DNA of 64,000 bases, from positions 1 to 64,000 of the forward strand of contig CAMDEX010000005.1 in the NCBI GenBank assembly GCA_945897075.1, given 5' to 3'. The translations under genes and the position numbers were made by a program. Below are positions 1 to 9,292 of this stretch, piece after piece. How positions within the stretch are numbered: position 1 is the first letter of the stretch; each line of letters opens with the position of its first letter. The DNA comes from Litorilinea aerophila (GTDB taxonomy: Bacteria > Chloroflexota > Anaerolineae > Caldilineales > Caldilineaceae). The notes under the pieces were generated by a model that saw nothing but the letters and a program-made list of their open reading frames with translations, did not search any database and was not told where the DNA came from.

Positions 1-284
1 GCATCATTTAGCCCTGGAAACTCTGCATGAATAGCATACAGATCGATCATTGTGGTAAAGAATGCATCCTGGCTACTATCCTCCTTAAGACGGCGCATGA
101 TATCGTTTTTCATCGGTAAATAGGCGCGACCACCCCCGCGATGAATCCATCCCTTCTTCTTTGCGTGCGCAATTAAAACTGGCTTTTGCATCAACACATT
201 GTATTGAGCAAGATGGGGCTTCAAAACTGTGTCAGCAAAAGTCTGTTCAGTTTGGCCCTCGGCAAAAACGTGGAGACGAACCAT
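1..284 (-). CDS. DUF4276 (TOPRIM-like) protein, cut by the window edge
   Basis: Only the first 94 codons are visible because the gene runs off the left edge. The N-terminus reads MVRLHVFAEGQTEQTF, a beta strand followed by an EGxTE motif, which is how DUF4276 proteins begin. That family is generally viewed as TOPRIM-like, comparable to the nuclease half of OLD enzymes. Its ATG overlaps the TGA of the upstream ATPase (TGATG), so the two are probably translated together as one functional pair. The role in phage defence or DNA repair is inferred from pairing; the metal-binding acidic residues further downstream cannot be checked here. Confidence 0.75.
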   Translation of the reverse strand, partial: MVRLHVFAEGQTEQTFADTVLKPHLAQYNVLMQKPVLIAHAKKKGWIHRGGGRAYLPMKNDIMRRLKEDSSQDAFFTTMIDLYAIHAEFPGLND

Positions 285-1381
285 CAGTGCGGCCCCCCAC
301 CGATCACATTTTTTTCCCAGACTTCTCCCAGCGTGTACTCATCAAGCCAGACTTCTAGTTGGGTTGGTTCCAGCCGCGTAAACGTTGATTCTTTTCCTCT
401 GCGATCGACAGCAATCACGTCTTCGGGATCGAAATTGTCTAAGAATGAACTCGATTGGGTGCTTATCAATATCTGAGTACCCAGCGACGCTTTACCAAAC
501 AATGCTGCGATTACATTCAACGCGTATGGATGTAAACCCAGTTCTGGTTCATCAACGAGAATCAGGTGAGGTAATTCACTGGTTGGCTGTAAAAGTAATG
601 TGGTGAGGCATATCGCGCGCAGCGTACCGTCTGAGAGTTGGTGCGGCCCAAAGACACGATCCGATCCCTTTTCCCGCCAATTTAGGATCACACGCTGCGA
701 TTCGTCAGGACTTAGCTCGAAGTCATCAAAAAATGGCGCAATCAGCCGCACGGTGTTCCTGATGCGGTCATACGCGGAGTGGGTGTTTTCGTTGCGATAT
801 CGCAAAAGCATGGCAGCCAGATTTCCTGCATCTGGCATCAACCAACGATTGTCGCCCACATAGCAAGACTGACGAACTTCAGACGTCGAAGATGTATCGT
901 GAAAATGGTAAACTCGACAGCGATTGAGAAGAAATTTTAAGACTTTTGCAGTCTGATTCCCTCCCTCAGCCATACTATTCATTAACGTTTCCTGGTGTCC
1001 GGAACCAAACGTATCTCTTTTGGGAAATTGGGTGCCCGTTTGTTGGAAACTCCCTGCCTCGTCAGCAAAAATGAGTGTGTCCCCTGCCGCGTGGAACAAA
1101 CGCATCGTATATGTGTTCGTCCCCTGCTCGACATCGAAAACCAGACATGCCTCTATTTGAGGGGTAATTTTGGGGCCGTAATGCAAGAGTGACTGCGCCC
1201 GTCCAGCAGAACCAATAAATTGTTGCAAGCGCCCGGCCATCATTTCATTTAACATCTTAAAAAAGGAGAGCAGGTTGCTCTTACCCGCTCCATTTGCACC
1301 GATGAGAATGTTCAACGGCCCGAGTTCAAGTTCCAACGACTTTATTGACTTAAAACCTTGAATGCTAATTTTTCTCAGCAT
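284..1381 (-). CDS. AAA/OLD-like ATPase paired with DUF4276 protein
   Basis: A 365-residue RecF/SMC-type ATPase. It shows a Walker A loop GANGAGKS near residue 35, an ABC-like signature LSDGTLRA near 255 and a Walker B stretch LILVDEPELGLHP near 280, the pattern of the ATPases that accompany TOPRIM-like nucleases in OLD, Gabija-like and PARIS-like pairs. I place the start at MLRKISIQGF because the family normally begins with the strand just before the P-loop; 31 upstream codons are open but read into repeat-like DNA. The DUF4276 gene follows with overlapping stop and start codons. Probable role: a nucleotide-sensing half of a two-gene defence unit (inference). It is one of three such ATPases in the window. 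Confidence 0.85.
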   Translation of the reverse strand: MLRKISIQGFKSIKSLELELGPLNILIGANGAGKSNLLSFFKMLNEMMAGRLQQFIGSAGRAQSLLHYGPKITPQIEACLVFDVEQGTNTYTMRLFHAAGDTLIFADEAGSFQQTGTQFPKRDTFGSGHQETLMNSMAEGGNQTAKVLKFLLNRCRVYHFHDTSSTSEVRQSCYVGDNRWLMPDAGNLAAMLLRYRNENTHSAYDRIRNTVRLIAPFFDDFELSPDESQRVILNWREKGSDRVFGPHQLSDGTLRAICLTTLLLQPTSELPHLILVDEPELGLHPYALNVIAALFGKASLGTQILISTQSSSFLDNFDPEDVIAVDRRGKESTFTRLEPTQLEVWLDEYTLGEVWEKNVIGGGPH

Positions 1382-1480
1382 ACTTTGGCAACCCCTTACT
1401 CCGTACCGGCAAAAAATCGACGGTAAATGCGTTAGTCGTTGGGCACTACACGTAGTGCGTTGTGCGTAGACCAATTGTCA

Positions 1481-1721
1481 CTAATGAAGATGTGCGTTTT
1501 CATGCCAGCCGTCTGGAATGAGATGAAGAATCTCTTCAATCAATACCGGCAGGTTTGGCTTCGTAAAACTCATAGCAGGGGCAGGAATGCGATTGTGCTT
1601 TATATCTGGCGGCACGTGTTTGTGATGGGGGTGTGTGCGCTGCAGGCTCGGTTCACCAAGATTCCGGCAATGAGTAGACGAAAAGCTCGTAATCCTCAAT
1701 GGTACGTAACGGGTTACTCAC
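1481..1721 (-). pseudogene. decayed TumE-like toxin with internal deletion
   Basis: The start is a GTG that overlaps the TGA of the antitoxin-like gene (GTGA). From there [20 protein letters not shown] reads like the N-terminus of a TumE/DUF6516-type protein, then the frame hits TGA after 22 codons. In another frame, immediately after, comes what looks like the C-terminus, with [16 protein letters not shown] and [10 protein letters not shown], a histidine-rich ending I associate with that family. The central part, roughly 60-70 residues, is missing. The simplest reading is an out-of-frame internal deletion that killed the toxin while the partner stayed intact. The family assignment rests on recalled motifs, not a search. 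Confidence 0.6.
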
Positions 1722-1987
1722 GCTGCCACTCGCATCAATTCCGAAAGGCCGACTCTGCGCGGTTGCAGACGATCCACCTCATTGCGATATTCAGCTTGTC
1801 GGGTTAGCCACGTTCGATAGACACTGGCCCATTCACCAAAATCGAGTACCCAAGAGTCGTCATCCGGCTCCTCTCCGCTTGCGTATGCTGCGTAGAAAGT
1901 TTCCGAGCGCACCCCATACTGCCGCTCGAAGGCTAGAAGTTCCTGCTCTAACGCGTGAATGTCTATGAGAAATTCTCGCAGATTCAT
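1718..1987 (-). CDS. small antitoxin-like protein (TumA-like position)
   Basis: An 89-residue acidic, mostly helical protein starting MNLREFLIDIH, with AGAGGGG as ribosome binding site 6-7 bases upstream. It sits directly before the toxin remnant with a GTGA overlap, the usual order for an antitoxin-first pair. It resembles another small protein of this window (53554-53883): both have a YG(x)4-5FYA motif, then acidic residues, a Trp-containing helix and a final RL. No DNA-binding motif is obvious. The reading as an antitoxin is from context; with its toxin disabled it may be a relic. Confidence 0.6.
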   Translation of the reverse strand: MNLREFLIDIHALEQELLAFERQYGVRSETFYAAYASGEEPDDDSWVLDFGEWASVYRTWLTRQAEYRNEVDRLQPRRVGLSELMRVAA

Positions 1988-2007
1988 GTCAATCCCCTCT
2001 ACATTTC

Positions 2008-3306
2008 TTACGCCCGCACATGGAAATCCCCCAACACCACCCACTTGTACGTCGTCAGCTCTTCCAGACCCATCGGCCCGCGCGCGTGGAGTTTCTGCGT
2101 GCTGACAGCTACCTCTGCGCCCAGGCCAAACTGCCCGCCGTCGTTGAAGCGCGTGCTGGCATTGACAAAGACCGCCGACGAGTTGACCGCATCCACAAAG
2201 CGGTTGGCGTTGGCCCAGTCGTTGGTCAGAATACCGTCGGAGTGATCCTGGCTGTGTTCCTGGATATGCTCCACTGCCTCGTCCAGCGAATCGACAATTT
2301 TCACGCCCAGAATCAGCGCCATCCATTCCGTGTCGAAATCCTCCGGCCCCGCGGCCAGGACGGTTGCGCCCTGGCCTTGCAACAGAGGCAGCGCGTCCGC
2401 TGTGGCGCGCAGTTCCACCCGCTCCTGGGCCATACGCCGGGCCACTTTGGGCAGAAACTCGGCCGCAATCTGCCGGTGAACGAGAATCGTGTCCAGCGAG
2501 TTGCAGACACTGGGCCGCTGCACCCGGCCATTGACGATCACATCCAGCGAGCGTTCCTGATCCGCTGAAATGTCCACAAAGAGATGGCAGATGCCGATGC
2601 CGCCGGTGATGACCGGGATGGTGCTCTGCTCGCGGCAGAGGCGGTGCAGACTGTTGCCGCCACGCGGGATGAGCATATCCACATATTTGTCCATTTTAAG
2701 AAACTGGCTGACCAGCGCCCGGTCCGGGTCGCCGATGTATTGGACGGCCTCCAGAGGCAGGCCGACCTTTTCCAGCGCGGCCTGAATAACGGCGACGAGG
2801 GCCAGATTGCTGCGTAGCGTCTCTTTGCCCCCGCGCAGAATGACAGCGTTGCCCGTCTTCAAGCACAGGGTGGCAATGTCAATCGTCACGTTGGGGCGGG
2901 CTTCGTAGATGACGCCCAGCACGCCCACAGGGATGCGCCGCCGACTCAAGCGGATGCCGTTGGGCAGCATCCGGCTCTCTATCTCTGCACCCACCGGGTC
3001 GGGCAACCCAGCCACATTGCGCGTGTCATCGGCCAACGCCTGCATCCGCTTGGGCGTCAGCAGCAGGCGGTCCAGCAGCGCGTCGCTCAGCCCGTTGGCC
3101 CGTCCATCGGCGATGTCCAGGGCATTCTGGGCAATTACTTCCTCGGCCTGAGACTCCAACGCATCGGCAATCGCCAGCAACGCCGCGTTCTTCTGGCGGC
3201 TGGTCAATAGCCCCAACTTGCGGCTGGCTGCCCGCGCCGCTTTGCCCATTGCAAGTAGATCGACAGTCAGAGTGGTTCCGTTGTTATTACGTACTGCGAG
3301 TGTCAT
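2008..3306 (-). CDS. proA: glutamate-5-semialdehyde dehydrogenase (gamma-glutamyl phosphate reductase)
   Basis: Second enzyme of proline synthesis: NADPH-dependent reduction of gamma-glutamyl phosphate to glutamate 5-semialdehyde in the cytoplasm. At 432 residues it has the family's usual length. Recognisable parts are the [17 protein letters not shown] segment (about 125-141), the LRGGKE loop (about 157) and the catalytic cysteine at about 268 within [10 protein letters not shown]. The start has an AGGAG site. It lies downstream of proB on the same strand with about 100 bases between them, filled by an inverted repeat of CCCCART words, so the two are likely one transcription unit unless that hairpin attenuates it. 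Confidence 0.97.
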   Translation of the reverse strand: MTLAVRNNNGTTLTVDLLAMGKAARAASRKLGLLTSRQKNAALLAIADALESQAEEVIAQNALDIADGRANGLSDALLDRLLLTPKRMQALADDTRNVAGLPDPVGAEIESRMLPNGIRLSRRRIPVGVLGVIYEARPNVTIDIATLCLKTGNAVILRGGKETLRSNLALVAVIQAALEKVGLPLEAVQYIGDPDRALVSQFLKMDKYVDMLIPRGGNSLHRLCREQSTIPVITGGIGICHLFVDISADQERSLDVIVNGRVQRPSVCNSLDTILVHRQIAAEFLPKVARRMAQERVELRATADALPLLQGQGATVLAAGPEDFDTEWMALILGVKIVDSLDEAVEHIQEHSQDHSDGILTNDWANANRFVDAVNSSAVFVNASTRFNDGGQFGLGAEVAVSTQKLHARGPMGLEELTTYKWVVLGDFHVRA

Positions 3307-3330
3307 TGCTGTCTCCTATCTGGGAAATTA

Positions 3331-3397
3331 GGGACTGGGGATTGGAGACTGGGGATCGGAAAGTGTACCCAATCCCCAGTCTCCAATCCCCAGTCCC
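3331..3397. repeat. STRR-like inverted repeat between proB and proA
   Basis: Two perfectly complementary 26-base arms (3331-3356 and 3372-3397) with a 15-base loop. Each arm is made of CCCCAGT/TCCAAT-type heptamers, the same wording as the cyanobacterial STRR family CCCCART. It would form a strong hairpin in the proB-proA transcript. There is no T-run, so simple termination is not assured. Confidence 0.85.
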
Positions 3398-3406
3398 CGA
3401 TCTCCT

Positions 3407-4507
3407 CTATCCCAACAAAATCAGATCATTCCTGTGTACCGCCACCGGGCCGTAATCGTAGCCCAGTCGCTCGGCAATGGCTGAGGACTGGCAGCCGCGG
3501 ATACGTTGCAGATCGTCGCTGTTGTAACGGCTGACGCCGCGCGCCAGAGGCGGGCCGCCATTTTCGCGCACGAAGACCGTATCGCCCCGCTCAAAGCTGC
3601 CCTCGACGGTCACAATGCCCGCGGGCAGCAGGCTGCGTCCACTGTGGCGCAGGGCATTGGCCGCGCCCGCATCCACCAGCAGAGAACCCCCAGGCGCTTG
3701 TCCGGCCAGAATCCAATGCTTGCGCGCCTCTACCGATTCCAGCGCGGGGAAACGGGTGCCCACCTCTTCGCCCGCCACAATGCGGTGCAGGACGTTGGGC
3801 ATACTCCCCGCGGCGATGACGACGGACGTGCCGGCGCGCCGGGCAATGTCCGCGGCCTGGAGTTTTGTGATCATCCCGCCCACGCCCAGCCCGCTCTTCG
3901 ATCCACCGGCCAGCGCGCGCAGGGACTCGTCAATCGTATGCACTTCGCGGATCAGTTCGGCTGCCGGGTGGGTGCGGGGGTCGGCGGTGAAGAGGCCGGG
4001 CTGATCGGTGAGGAGAACCAGCAGCTCCGCGCCGGCCAGCACAGCCACCAGCGCCGAGAGATTGTCGTTGTCGCCGACTTTGATCTCTTCGTTGGCGACC
4101 GCATCGTTTTCGTTGACCACCGGCACAATGCGCTGTTCCAGCAGGGCGGCGAAGGTGTCGCGGGCGTTGAGGAAGCGGTGGCGGTTCTCGGTGTCGGCGC
4201 GGGTGAGCAGAATCTGCCCGACATGGACGCCGTAGATGTCGAAAAAGCTCTCCCACATCCCCATCAGTCTGCTCTGGCCCACCGCGGCAAACATCTGTTT
4301 GTTGGCAAGCGTGGTGGGCAGGTCGGGGAAGTGGAGCGCGGCCCGCCCCGCGGCCTGTGCGCCGGATGTACACAAAATCACCTCGTGGCCGTCGTGGTGG
4401 AGCTGGGCACACTGGCGGGTCAATTCCACCATCTGGGCGCGGTTGAGTTGGCGGGTGCCCCCGGTCAAAACACTGGTTCCGAGTTTGACGACGATGCGCT
4501 GTGACAT
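3407..4507 (-). CDS. proB: glutamate 5-kinase with C-terminal PUA domain
   Basis: First enzyme of proline synthesis; phosphorylates glutamate with ATP and is normally feedback-inhibited by proline. The 366-residue protein starts [15 protein letters not shown], has the amino-acid kinase fold with [10 protein letters not shown] near 220 and ends in a PUA domain (about 280-366) as in the long bacterial form. The ATG at 4507 has no Shine-Dalgarno; instead a TATACT hexamer lies seven bases upstream, which suggests a leaderless mRNA. Fourteen more in-frame codons upstream are open but would overlap that promoter. It is followed by proA on the same strand. Confidence 0.96.
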   Translation of the reverse strand: MSQRIVVKLGTSVLTGGTRQLNRAQMVELTRQCAQLHHDGHEVILCTSGAQAAGRAALHFPDLPTTLANKQMFAAVGQSRLMGMWESFFDIYGVHVGQILLTRADTENRHRFLNARDTFAALLEQRIVPVVNENDAVANEEIKVGDNDNLSALVAVLAGAELLVLLTDQPGLFTADPRTHPAAELIREVHTIDESLRALAGGSKSGLGVGGMITKLQAADIARRAGTSVVIAAGSMPNVLHRIVAGEEVGTRFPALESVEARKHWILAGQAPGGSLLVDAGAANALRHSGRSLLPAGIVTVEGSFERGDTVFVRENGGPPLARGVSRYNSDDLQRIRGCQSSAIAERLGYDYGPVAVHRNDLILLG

Positions 4508-4514
4508 AGATAAT

Positions 4515-4520
4515 AGTATA
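4515..4520 (-). promoter_or_regulatory. candidate -10 box for leaderless proB transcript
   Basis: TATACT on the minus strand with seven bases to the proB ATG. A start of transcription at the usual distance falls on the ATG itself. A weak -35 candidate, TTGGAA, lies 19 bases upstream. No ribosome binding site is present between the hexamer and the start codon. Confidence 0.45.
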
Positions 4521-4547
4521 GCGCAGAGGGGATGCTTTTTTCCAATC

Positions 4548-4577
4548 AAATCGCCCCTGGGAGTCCAGGGGCGATTT
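4548..4577. terminator. hairpin between the SH3-protein gene and proB
   Basis: A perfect 13-base-pair stem, AAATCGCCCCTGG and its complement, with a GAGT loop. It lies just after the stop of the SH3-domain gene (4603) and upstream of the proB promoter, where a terminator of the four-gene operon is expected. No clear T-run follows on the minus strand, so termination is probable but not certain. Confidence 0.55.
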
Positions 4578-4602
4578 GAGCAGACTTCACATTGAAAACT
4601 GT

Positions 4603-5667
4603 TTATGGCTTTGGTTTTGGTGCCTCTGCGGTCAGTGTGGCAGCAACAGATGTAGCGATGATACTTTGCACATCCGGTGTGGGTGTAGGAGCGCGCGCGG
4701 TTAGCGTCGCAGCGATGGCTGTGGCGATTACACTATTCAGGTTTGGTGTTGGGGTGGATGTTGCATTCGCCCTGGGGGTGGGAGTCGCCGTCCGCCTTGC
4801 CGGGGCCGATGGCGTCGAACGAACAATCGGCACATCGGGGGCGTTGTCAATCAAAGACGCCGCAATCCAACGCTCATCGCGTAGTTGATACCATCTGCCA
4901 TCGGCTGTCTTACCCACCGGTTCAATCGAAGTTCCTGCCCGCGCGACCCCGGTGATGGGGTAATTTGTACCTGGGCCGGAACGTAAATTTGAGTTGCGAT
5001 TTGCCGTGGGAGCAAGGTCATTGGATGATTTGGCCTCTTTCTGAAATACGCCAAAAAATGTGCGCCACCCCCATCCCAATTCATAATTTTCAGGCACAGG
5101 AGTGAATTCTTTCACCGAGACGACAAACGCATATCGCGAGCTATCAAATTCAGACGGCAATTCAACCCATTGATCATCGGCGGGTTTGTACATTTTGACT
5201 CCGAAACGCCCGGCCTCGCCAGGAGGCACTTTCACTGCGTCCACTTCAAATCTGAGTTGAAGTGGCTTCTGAAAGAGCATCTGGTGATCGCCAACCCAAA
5301 TGCCCAGGGCAAATTCTGTGCCAGGGACAATTCCGGGCGCTTTTCCCGCACTTGTCAGAAGGTTAACCGTATCCCCAATCACGGTGGCGTCATTATGCTG
5401 CGCAAAACCTGCCGGCATATTTATAGTTACTGGACCATAGACTTTGTTCCCTCCAGTTTGTGGATTAACCCAGGGCGTCGAGAGTGTAGGGGTTGGCAAG
5501 GGGCTTGTCTGACGAAGCAAGGATGGCAGGTTGTCGTTTTCATGGTTTTGATAGGTATTGATGGCCCCAAGCGTCAATATCAAGCAAAGGAATAGCCGCA
5601 ATACCGGTGATATGGAACGAGGTGCAGGTATACTTGTAGTTGAATAGCGCACATTAACCATGTTCAT
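4603..5667 (-). CDS. secreted SH3-domain protein with TPTP/AATLTA repeats
   Basis: A 354-residue exported protein. A hydrophobic segment near residues 20-38 ([15 protein letters not shown]) is a signal peptide or anchor. The middle (about 70-200) is a beta-rich domain I do not recognise. Residues about 225-270 are a bacterial SH3 (SH3_3) domain with [13 protein letters not shown] and GRWYQL. The C-terminus carries two near-identical copies of a TPTP-S-IAT-AATLTA unit, a pattern typical of Chloroflexota exported proteins. Ribosome site GGAAGGAGA. It is the last gene of the CHAT/SIR2/STAND operon, 84 bases after the STAND gene, so it may be an outside partner of the propeller sensor (inference). 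Confidence 0.8.
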   Translation of the reverse strand: MNMVNVRYSTTSIPAPRSISPVLRLFLCLILTLGAINTYQNHENDNLPSLLRQTSPLPTPTLSTPWVNPQTGGNKVYGPVTINMPAGFAQHNDATVIGDTVNLLTSAGKAPGIVPGTEFALGIWVGDHQMLFQKPLQLRFEVDAVKVPPGEAGRFGVKMYKPADDQWVELPSEFDSSRYAFVVSVKEFTPVPENYELGWGWRTFFGVFQKEAKSSNDLAPTANRNSNLRSGPGTNYPITGVARAGTSIEPVGKTADGRWYQLRDERWIAASLIDNAPDVPIVRSTPSAPARRTATPTPRANATSTPTPNLNSVIATAIAATLTARAPTPTPDVQSIIATSVAATLTAEAPKPKP

Positions 5668-5751
5668 AATGTCTCTCCTTCCAAAGCATAACTAATCACG
5701 AAAAAGGTGTTTGATTTCCATAACAAGGGTTTACAGAGCAAACCTTGTATG

Positions 5752-8700
5752 TCATCGCGCTGACATGGACCTAAGCTGATAAGATTCAAGAAAGCCGGGC
5801 TGATATCTGAACAGGCCGCCCACTCTGCTTCCAATCCAGAGTTCGCTCCTACGCACATCGAAATCTAGCGCGCCGATCTGCGTAAGCGGAAGGTTGTAAC
5901 GAATCGAAGTCCAAGTACGCCCACCGTTCGTTGTCTTCCAGACTTCGCCGCTTTCCGCAGCAACAAAGAGCGTCTGTGCTCGATCTGGGACAGCAACCAG
6001 ATCGACCAGGAGGCTATTCTCCAATCCTGAGGACATGGCGGTCCAATGCTGTCCGCCGTCCTCGCTGCGCCAGAATCCACCCAATCCGGCAATCAGATAG
6101 ATGCGGTTGGACTGGAAGGGATCGAGCGCAATTTTGGTGATCTGAGTAGTAATGGGAACCTCGTACTCTTGCCAATTCTTCCCCCGGTCGGAACTGACAT
6201 AGAGCCGTGTGCTGTCCGCCGCAACATACAGATGCTCTGCGTTTGCGCGCGTAGCTTGTATATCAATCACATTTTGTGGTGCCGTTATCGATTGGAGTTT
6301 ACAATCGCGTCGTCCGAAGGTCTCCCAGGTCAAACCCCTATCCAAAGAGTGAAATACGCCGCAGCCATTTGTTCCGGCATAGAGAATTTCTCCACTTTCA
6401 ATCTCACCGAGTTCTAGGGCCATCGTGTCGCCTAAGAGTGGTTCGGGAATGAGAGGGAGACCTGTCTCGCGCCAGGTTACGCCATGGTCATCTGTCAAGA
6501 AAACTGACCATTCGTTTTGGAGGTAGACTGCTGCATAGGCAACATTAGGGTCTTTGAGGGCTGTGATCACATCCCGTACAATCGTTGCGGGTAGTCCCTG
6601 GCCACGTCGCCATTGGCTATTATCGTCTTCAAAGTCGTTAGAAAATATAGCTCCGCCATGCGTGATATATACTGGCCCAGGATCGGCTGCGCTAAGCGCG
6701 ATGCCTTCTACCGGGACCTGCGGTGAGCCCATTTCATGAAAACGCCAGGTGCGACCTCCATCTTTTGTTGTGAACATGCCTGCATCACCAGCTACATGCA
6801 GGACCTCTGGATTTGATGGCGAAATCAGTAACCATTGTAATGTTTGTCGAGTAAACGAGTCATCCACTGTGTGGGCCCAAGTTCTACCTCCATCAATGCT
6901 TTTCCACAAGACCATTCCGCCGATGCCCCACGCGTTCACATAGATTCGATCGGGCGCGAAAGGAACGACTACCAACGAGTTGATCGCGAAACCAACTGGT
7001 GTGGCATTGCTTATCAGGTACCAGTTCTCCCCTCCGTCATCTGACCGGAGTATCTTGCCAGTGGAAGTGCCTGCATAGAGAACCTCTGTTCGAGTCGGTT
7101 CCACGGCCATTGCACTGATTCTGCCAGTACCTGGACGGGCAGAAATATTTCTCCAGATAGCATTATCTTGATCATAGGCAACGATTCTCCCATCATCTGT
7201 TCCTACCAGAAGCCGATGAGTCTGGTGCGTACTATAGACCATTGATAGCACAGTCAACCCGACAAATCCCTGCTCATCGCTGATGTTTCGCCATGTATCT
7301 CCTCCATCGACACTCTGAAAAACTCCACGTCCGTCGCCTGATCCAGCGTATAATGTTTGTGGGTTTGTTGGCTCCATTACCAGAACGCTGATATCACGCG
7401 ATGTTAGGCCCGAATTGATCTCTTGCCAGCTCTGCCCCTGATCGTCGCTGCGAATCAGTCCTGTAGACTTCTTGCTCACATAGATACGATCGTTCCCCTC
7501 AGCGTTGACAACCAACATTGTATTCACAATATTTGCCGTCAAATTTCGCGCCAGGATATTCCAGGTGTCGTTTTCTGGCGTAAGTTTGAGCAATGTCGCA
7601 GTGTCGTTGCGATTGGGGCCGGAATTCGTGATTGCGTAAACAGCCTCCAGACCGTTGAGCGGTATCGCCGCCGCGCTGACAGTGACAGCCCCCGCATACA
7701 AAACTGGTTCGACGGGCTGCCATGTACCTCGCAAACCCGCTGCTGTGAGCAGGGCAGCGATTACGAGAAACAGAATTGCCGAAGAACTGACCAAGACTGA
7801 CACAAACAAGGCACGTTTTCGACTGACGGCATCCAATACTTTCTGTTTGCTCGCTTCCAGGAAACTCTGTTCGTCTGAAGTGATATCGTCGTAATTGAGC
7901 TTTGCGTATGCCTGCAATTCGGACAACTGTTTGGCGGACGCGAGCCTCACTGAATCCCTGCTTGCTGCTAGCCAGGCCCGAGCTGCCCGTTCCAAAGGGT
8001 TTTCATAGGTTAACTGCCAGCGCAGATTGGCCGACCGAATGGGATCAACAAAGCGGTCGTGAACCAACTCAATCCACGCTCCGCCTGCCCGCAGTTCCGC
8101 ACGAAGCAAAAAACGATCCTGGAGCATTCGCACTACACGATTGGACATCCCCGCTGCCTGTTCTTCGCCCTGATAGATTGTGCCGCGCGTGCCAGCTTCG
8201 GTGATCAATTTATTATCAAACCAGGTGCGCAACTGTCGTTCAGACACCGCGACTGTCGGCTCCGCCAGAACAGCCTTCAGAGAATCCTCATAAAAGGTGG
8301 CCAGCGCCTGATCCACGTCACCGGCCCCTTGCAAATCCGCCATTTGAATCGGACCGACGGGTTGTTGGGCAATACTCTCCCAGAGTTGATAACAGACAAC
8401 TTGTAGCTGTACAGGCTCCACATATTGACCCAGACCAGTGCTATCACTTCCATGCACCCGAATGCGACGCAGATTGTTTACCAGCGCCTCGGCTACACCG
8501 GCGGCAAAGGAACGGTCCCCCAATTCGGCGGCGGGCCGGCGTACTGCTTCGATGGCAGCAGCCACATCCAGGCGTTCCATATAGAAACGGGTACGCAGAC
8601 CGCCTGATACAAGTCGGGCATAGGGTTCGAGGGCCGCTACAAAATCCTCACGGAGTGTGAGTACTACCCATAAATTGGGATCGTCTTTTATCGCTTCGTC

Positions 8701-9255
8701 GAGTTGGTGGAAGAAATCGTTCCGATCTTGCCAGCGATGGAGATGTGTAGTAACAATCTCCTCAAACTGATCGATGATAAGGACATGGGGAGGCTGGTTC
8801 TGTGGTTGTGGTGCTTCTGTGATTGTCTGCTGCGCCACCTTTTCATCGTAGAAATAGTGTTCGCCGTCGGCTGTATAAAGACCGGTCAGAAATTCCTTAA
8901 TCTCCATCTGAGCAAAACGGCTTGGATCAGTAGTTTGATTGGCTGAATCTTGATTGATACTGAGGAGTAAGTTGAATACATAGATATTCGCTACATCTTC
9001 GATCCCCTTCTGCAACTCCCCGCCAACCCGGCCGACAGGCAAAACCAGATACTGGGCTTCCTCCTGTAATTGGGGAATCAATCTGGTGTTGAGCAACGAA
9101 CTCTTGCCTGCGCCAGATTGGGCATAGAAAAGTACCACCCTCTCGGCTACCACAAGGGAAAAGAGGTCGCGCGCTTCCCGTTCGCGACCAAAGAAACGAT
9201 CAGCTTCGTGACGACCGAAGGTGCGCGGTCCCACATAGGGATTAGAAGTGATCAT
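5752..9255 (-). CDS. membrane-bound STAND (nSTAND1-like) NTPase with outside Asp-box beta-propeller
   Basis: An 1167-residue protein. Residues 5-25 (NPYVGPRTFGRHEADRFFGR) and the P-loop AQSGAGKSS (45-53) open an nSTAND1-type NTPase; Walker B is VLIIDQFEE (158-166), followed by a winged-helix-like part ending ELVHDRFVDPI near 396-406. A single membrane helix lies at about 482-507, preceded by SRKR, so the NTPase should be cytoplasmic. The rest (510-1167) is a beta-propeller with about ten Asp-box motifs such as SDDQGQSW, SVDGGDTW, SDDGGENW and TTNGGRTW, as in sialidase/BNR or sortilin-type propellers, and should face outside. It is the third gene of a four-gene operon, 37 bases after the SIR2 gene. 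It probably senses an extracellular ligand or surface damage and oligomerises to switch on its partners (inference). Confidence 0.85.
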   Translation of the reverse strand: MITSNPYVGPRTFGRHEADRFFGREREARDLFSLVVAERVVLFYAQSGAGKSSLLNTRLIPQLQEEAQYLVLPVGRVGGELQKGIEDVANIYVFNLLLSINQDSANQTTDPSRFAQMEIKEFLTGLYTADGEHYFYDEKVAQQTITEAPQPQNQPPHVLIIDQFEEIVTTHLHRWQDRNDFFHQLDEAIKDDPNLWVVLTLREDFVAALEPYARLVSGGLRTRFYMERLDVAAAIEAVRRPAAELGDRSFAAGVAEALVNNLRRIRVHGSDSTGLGQYVEPVQLQVVCYQLWESIAQQPVGPIQMADLQGAGDVDQALATFYEDSLKAVLAEPTVAVSERQLRTWFDNKLITEAGTRGTIYQGEEQAAGMSNRVVRMLQDRFLLRAELRAGGAWIELVHDRFVDPIRSANLRWQLTYENPLERAARAWLAASRDSVRLASAKQLSELQAYAKLNYDDITSDEQSFLEASKQKVLDAVSRKRALFVSVLVSSSAILFLVIAALLTAAGLRGTWQPVEPVLYAGAVTVSAAAIPLNGLEAVYAITNSGPNRNDTATLLKLTPENDTWNILARNLTANIVNTMLVVNAEGNDRIYVSKKSTGLIRSDDQGQSWQEINSGLTSRDISVLVMEPTNPQTLYAGSGDGRGVFQSVDGGDTWRNISDEQGFVGLTVLSMVYSTHQTHRLLVGTDDGRIVAYDQDNAIWRNISARPGTGRISAMAVEPTRTEVLYAGTSTGKILRSDDGGENWYLISNATPVGFAINSLVVVPFAPDRIYVNAWGIGGMVLWKSIDGGRTWAHTVDDSFTRQTLQWLLISPSNPEVLHVAGDAGMFTTKDGGRTWRFHEMGSPQVPVEGIALSAADPGPVYITHGGAIFSNDFEDDNSQWRRGQGLPATIVRDVITALKDPNVAYAAVYLQNEWSVFLTDDHGVTWRETGLPLIPEPLLGDTMALELGEIESGEILYAGTNGCGVFHSLDRGLTWETFGRRDCKLQSITAPQNVIDIQATRANAEHLYVAADSTRLYVSSDRGKNWQEYEVPITTQITKIALDPFQSNRIYLIAGLGGFWRSEDGGQHWTAMSSGLENSLLVDLVAVPDRAQTLFVAAESGEVWKTTNGGRTWTSIRYNLPLTQIGALDFDVRRSELWIGSRVGGLFRYQPGFLESYQLRSMSAR

Positions 9256-9292
9256 AGGGGTTGACCCCGCTTGTACTTATGGGCTATGGCAG

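Noticed and set aside
1436-1470. Short palindromic CACTACACGTAGTG stretch as an operator
   Set aside because: More likely another copy of the GTAGTGC heptamer words; too little context to call a regulatory site.
5722-5748. Hairpin ACAAGGGTTT/AAACCTTGT between the STAND and SH3 genes as a terminator
   Set aside because: Bulged and weak, with no T-run; the four genes are better read as one operon.
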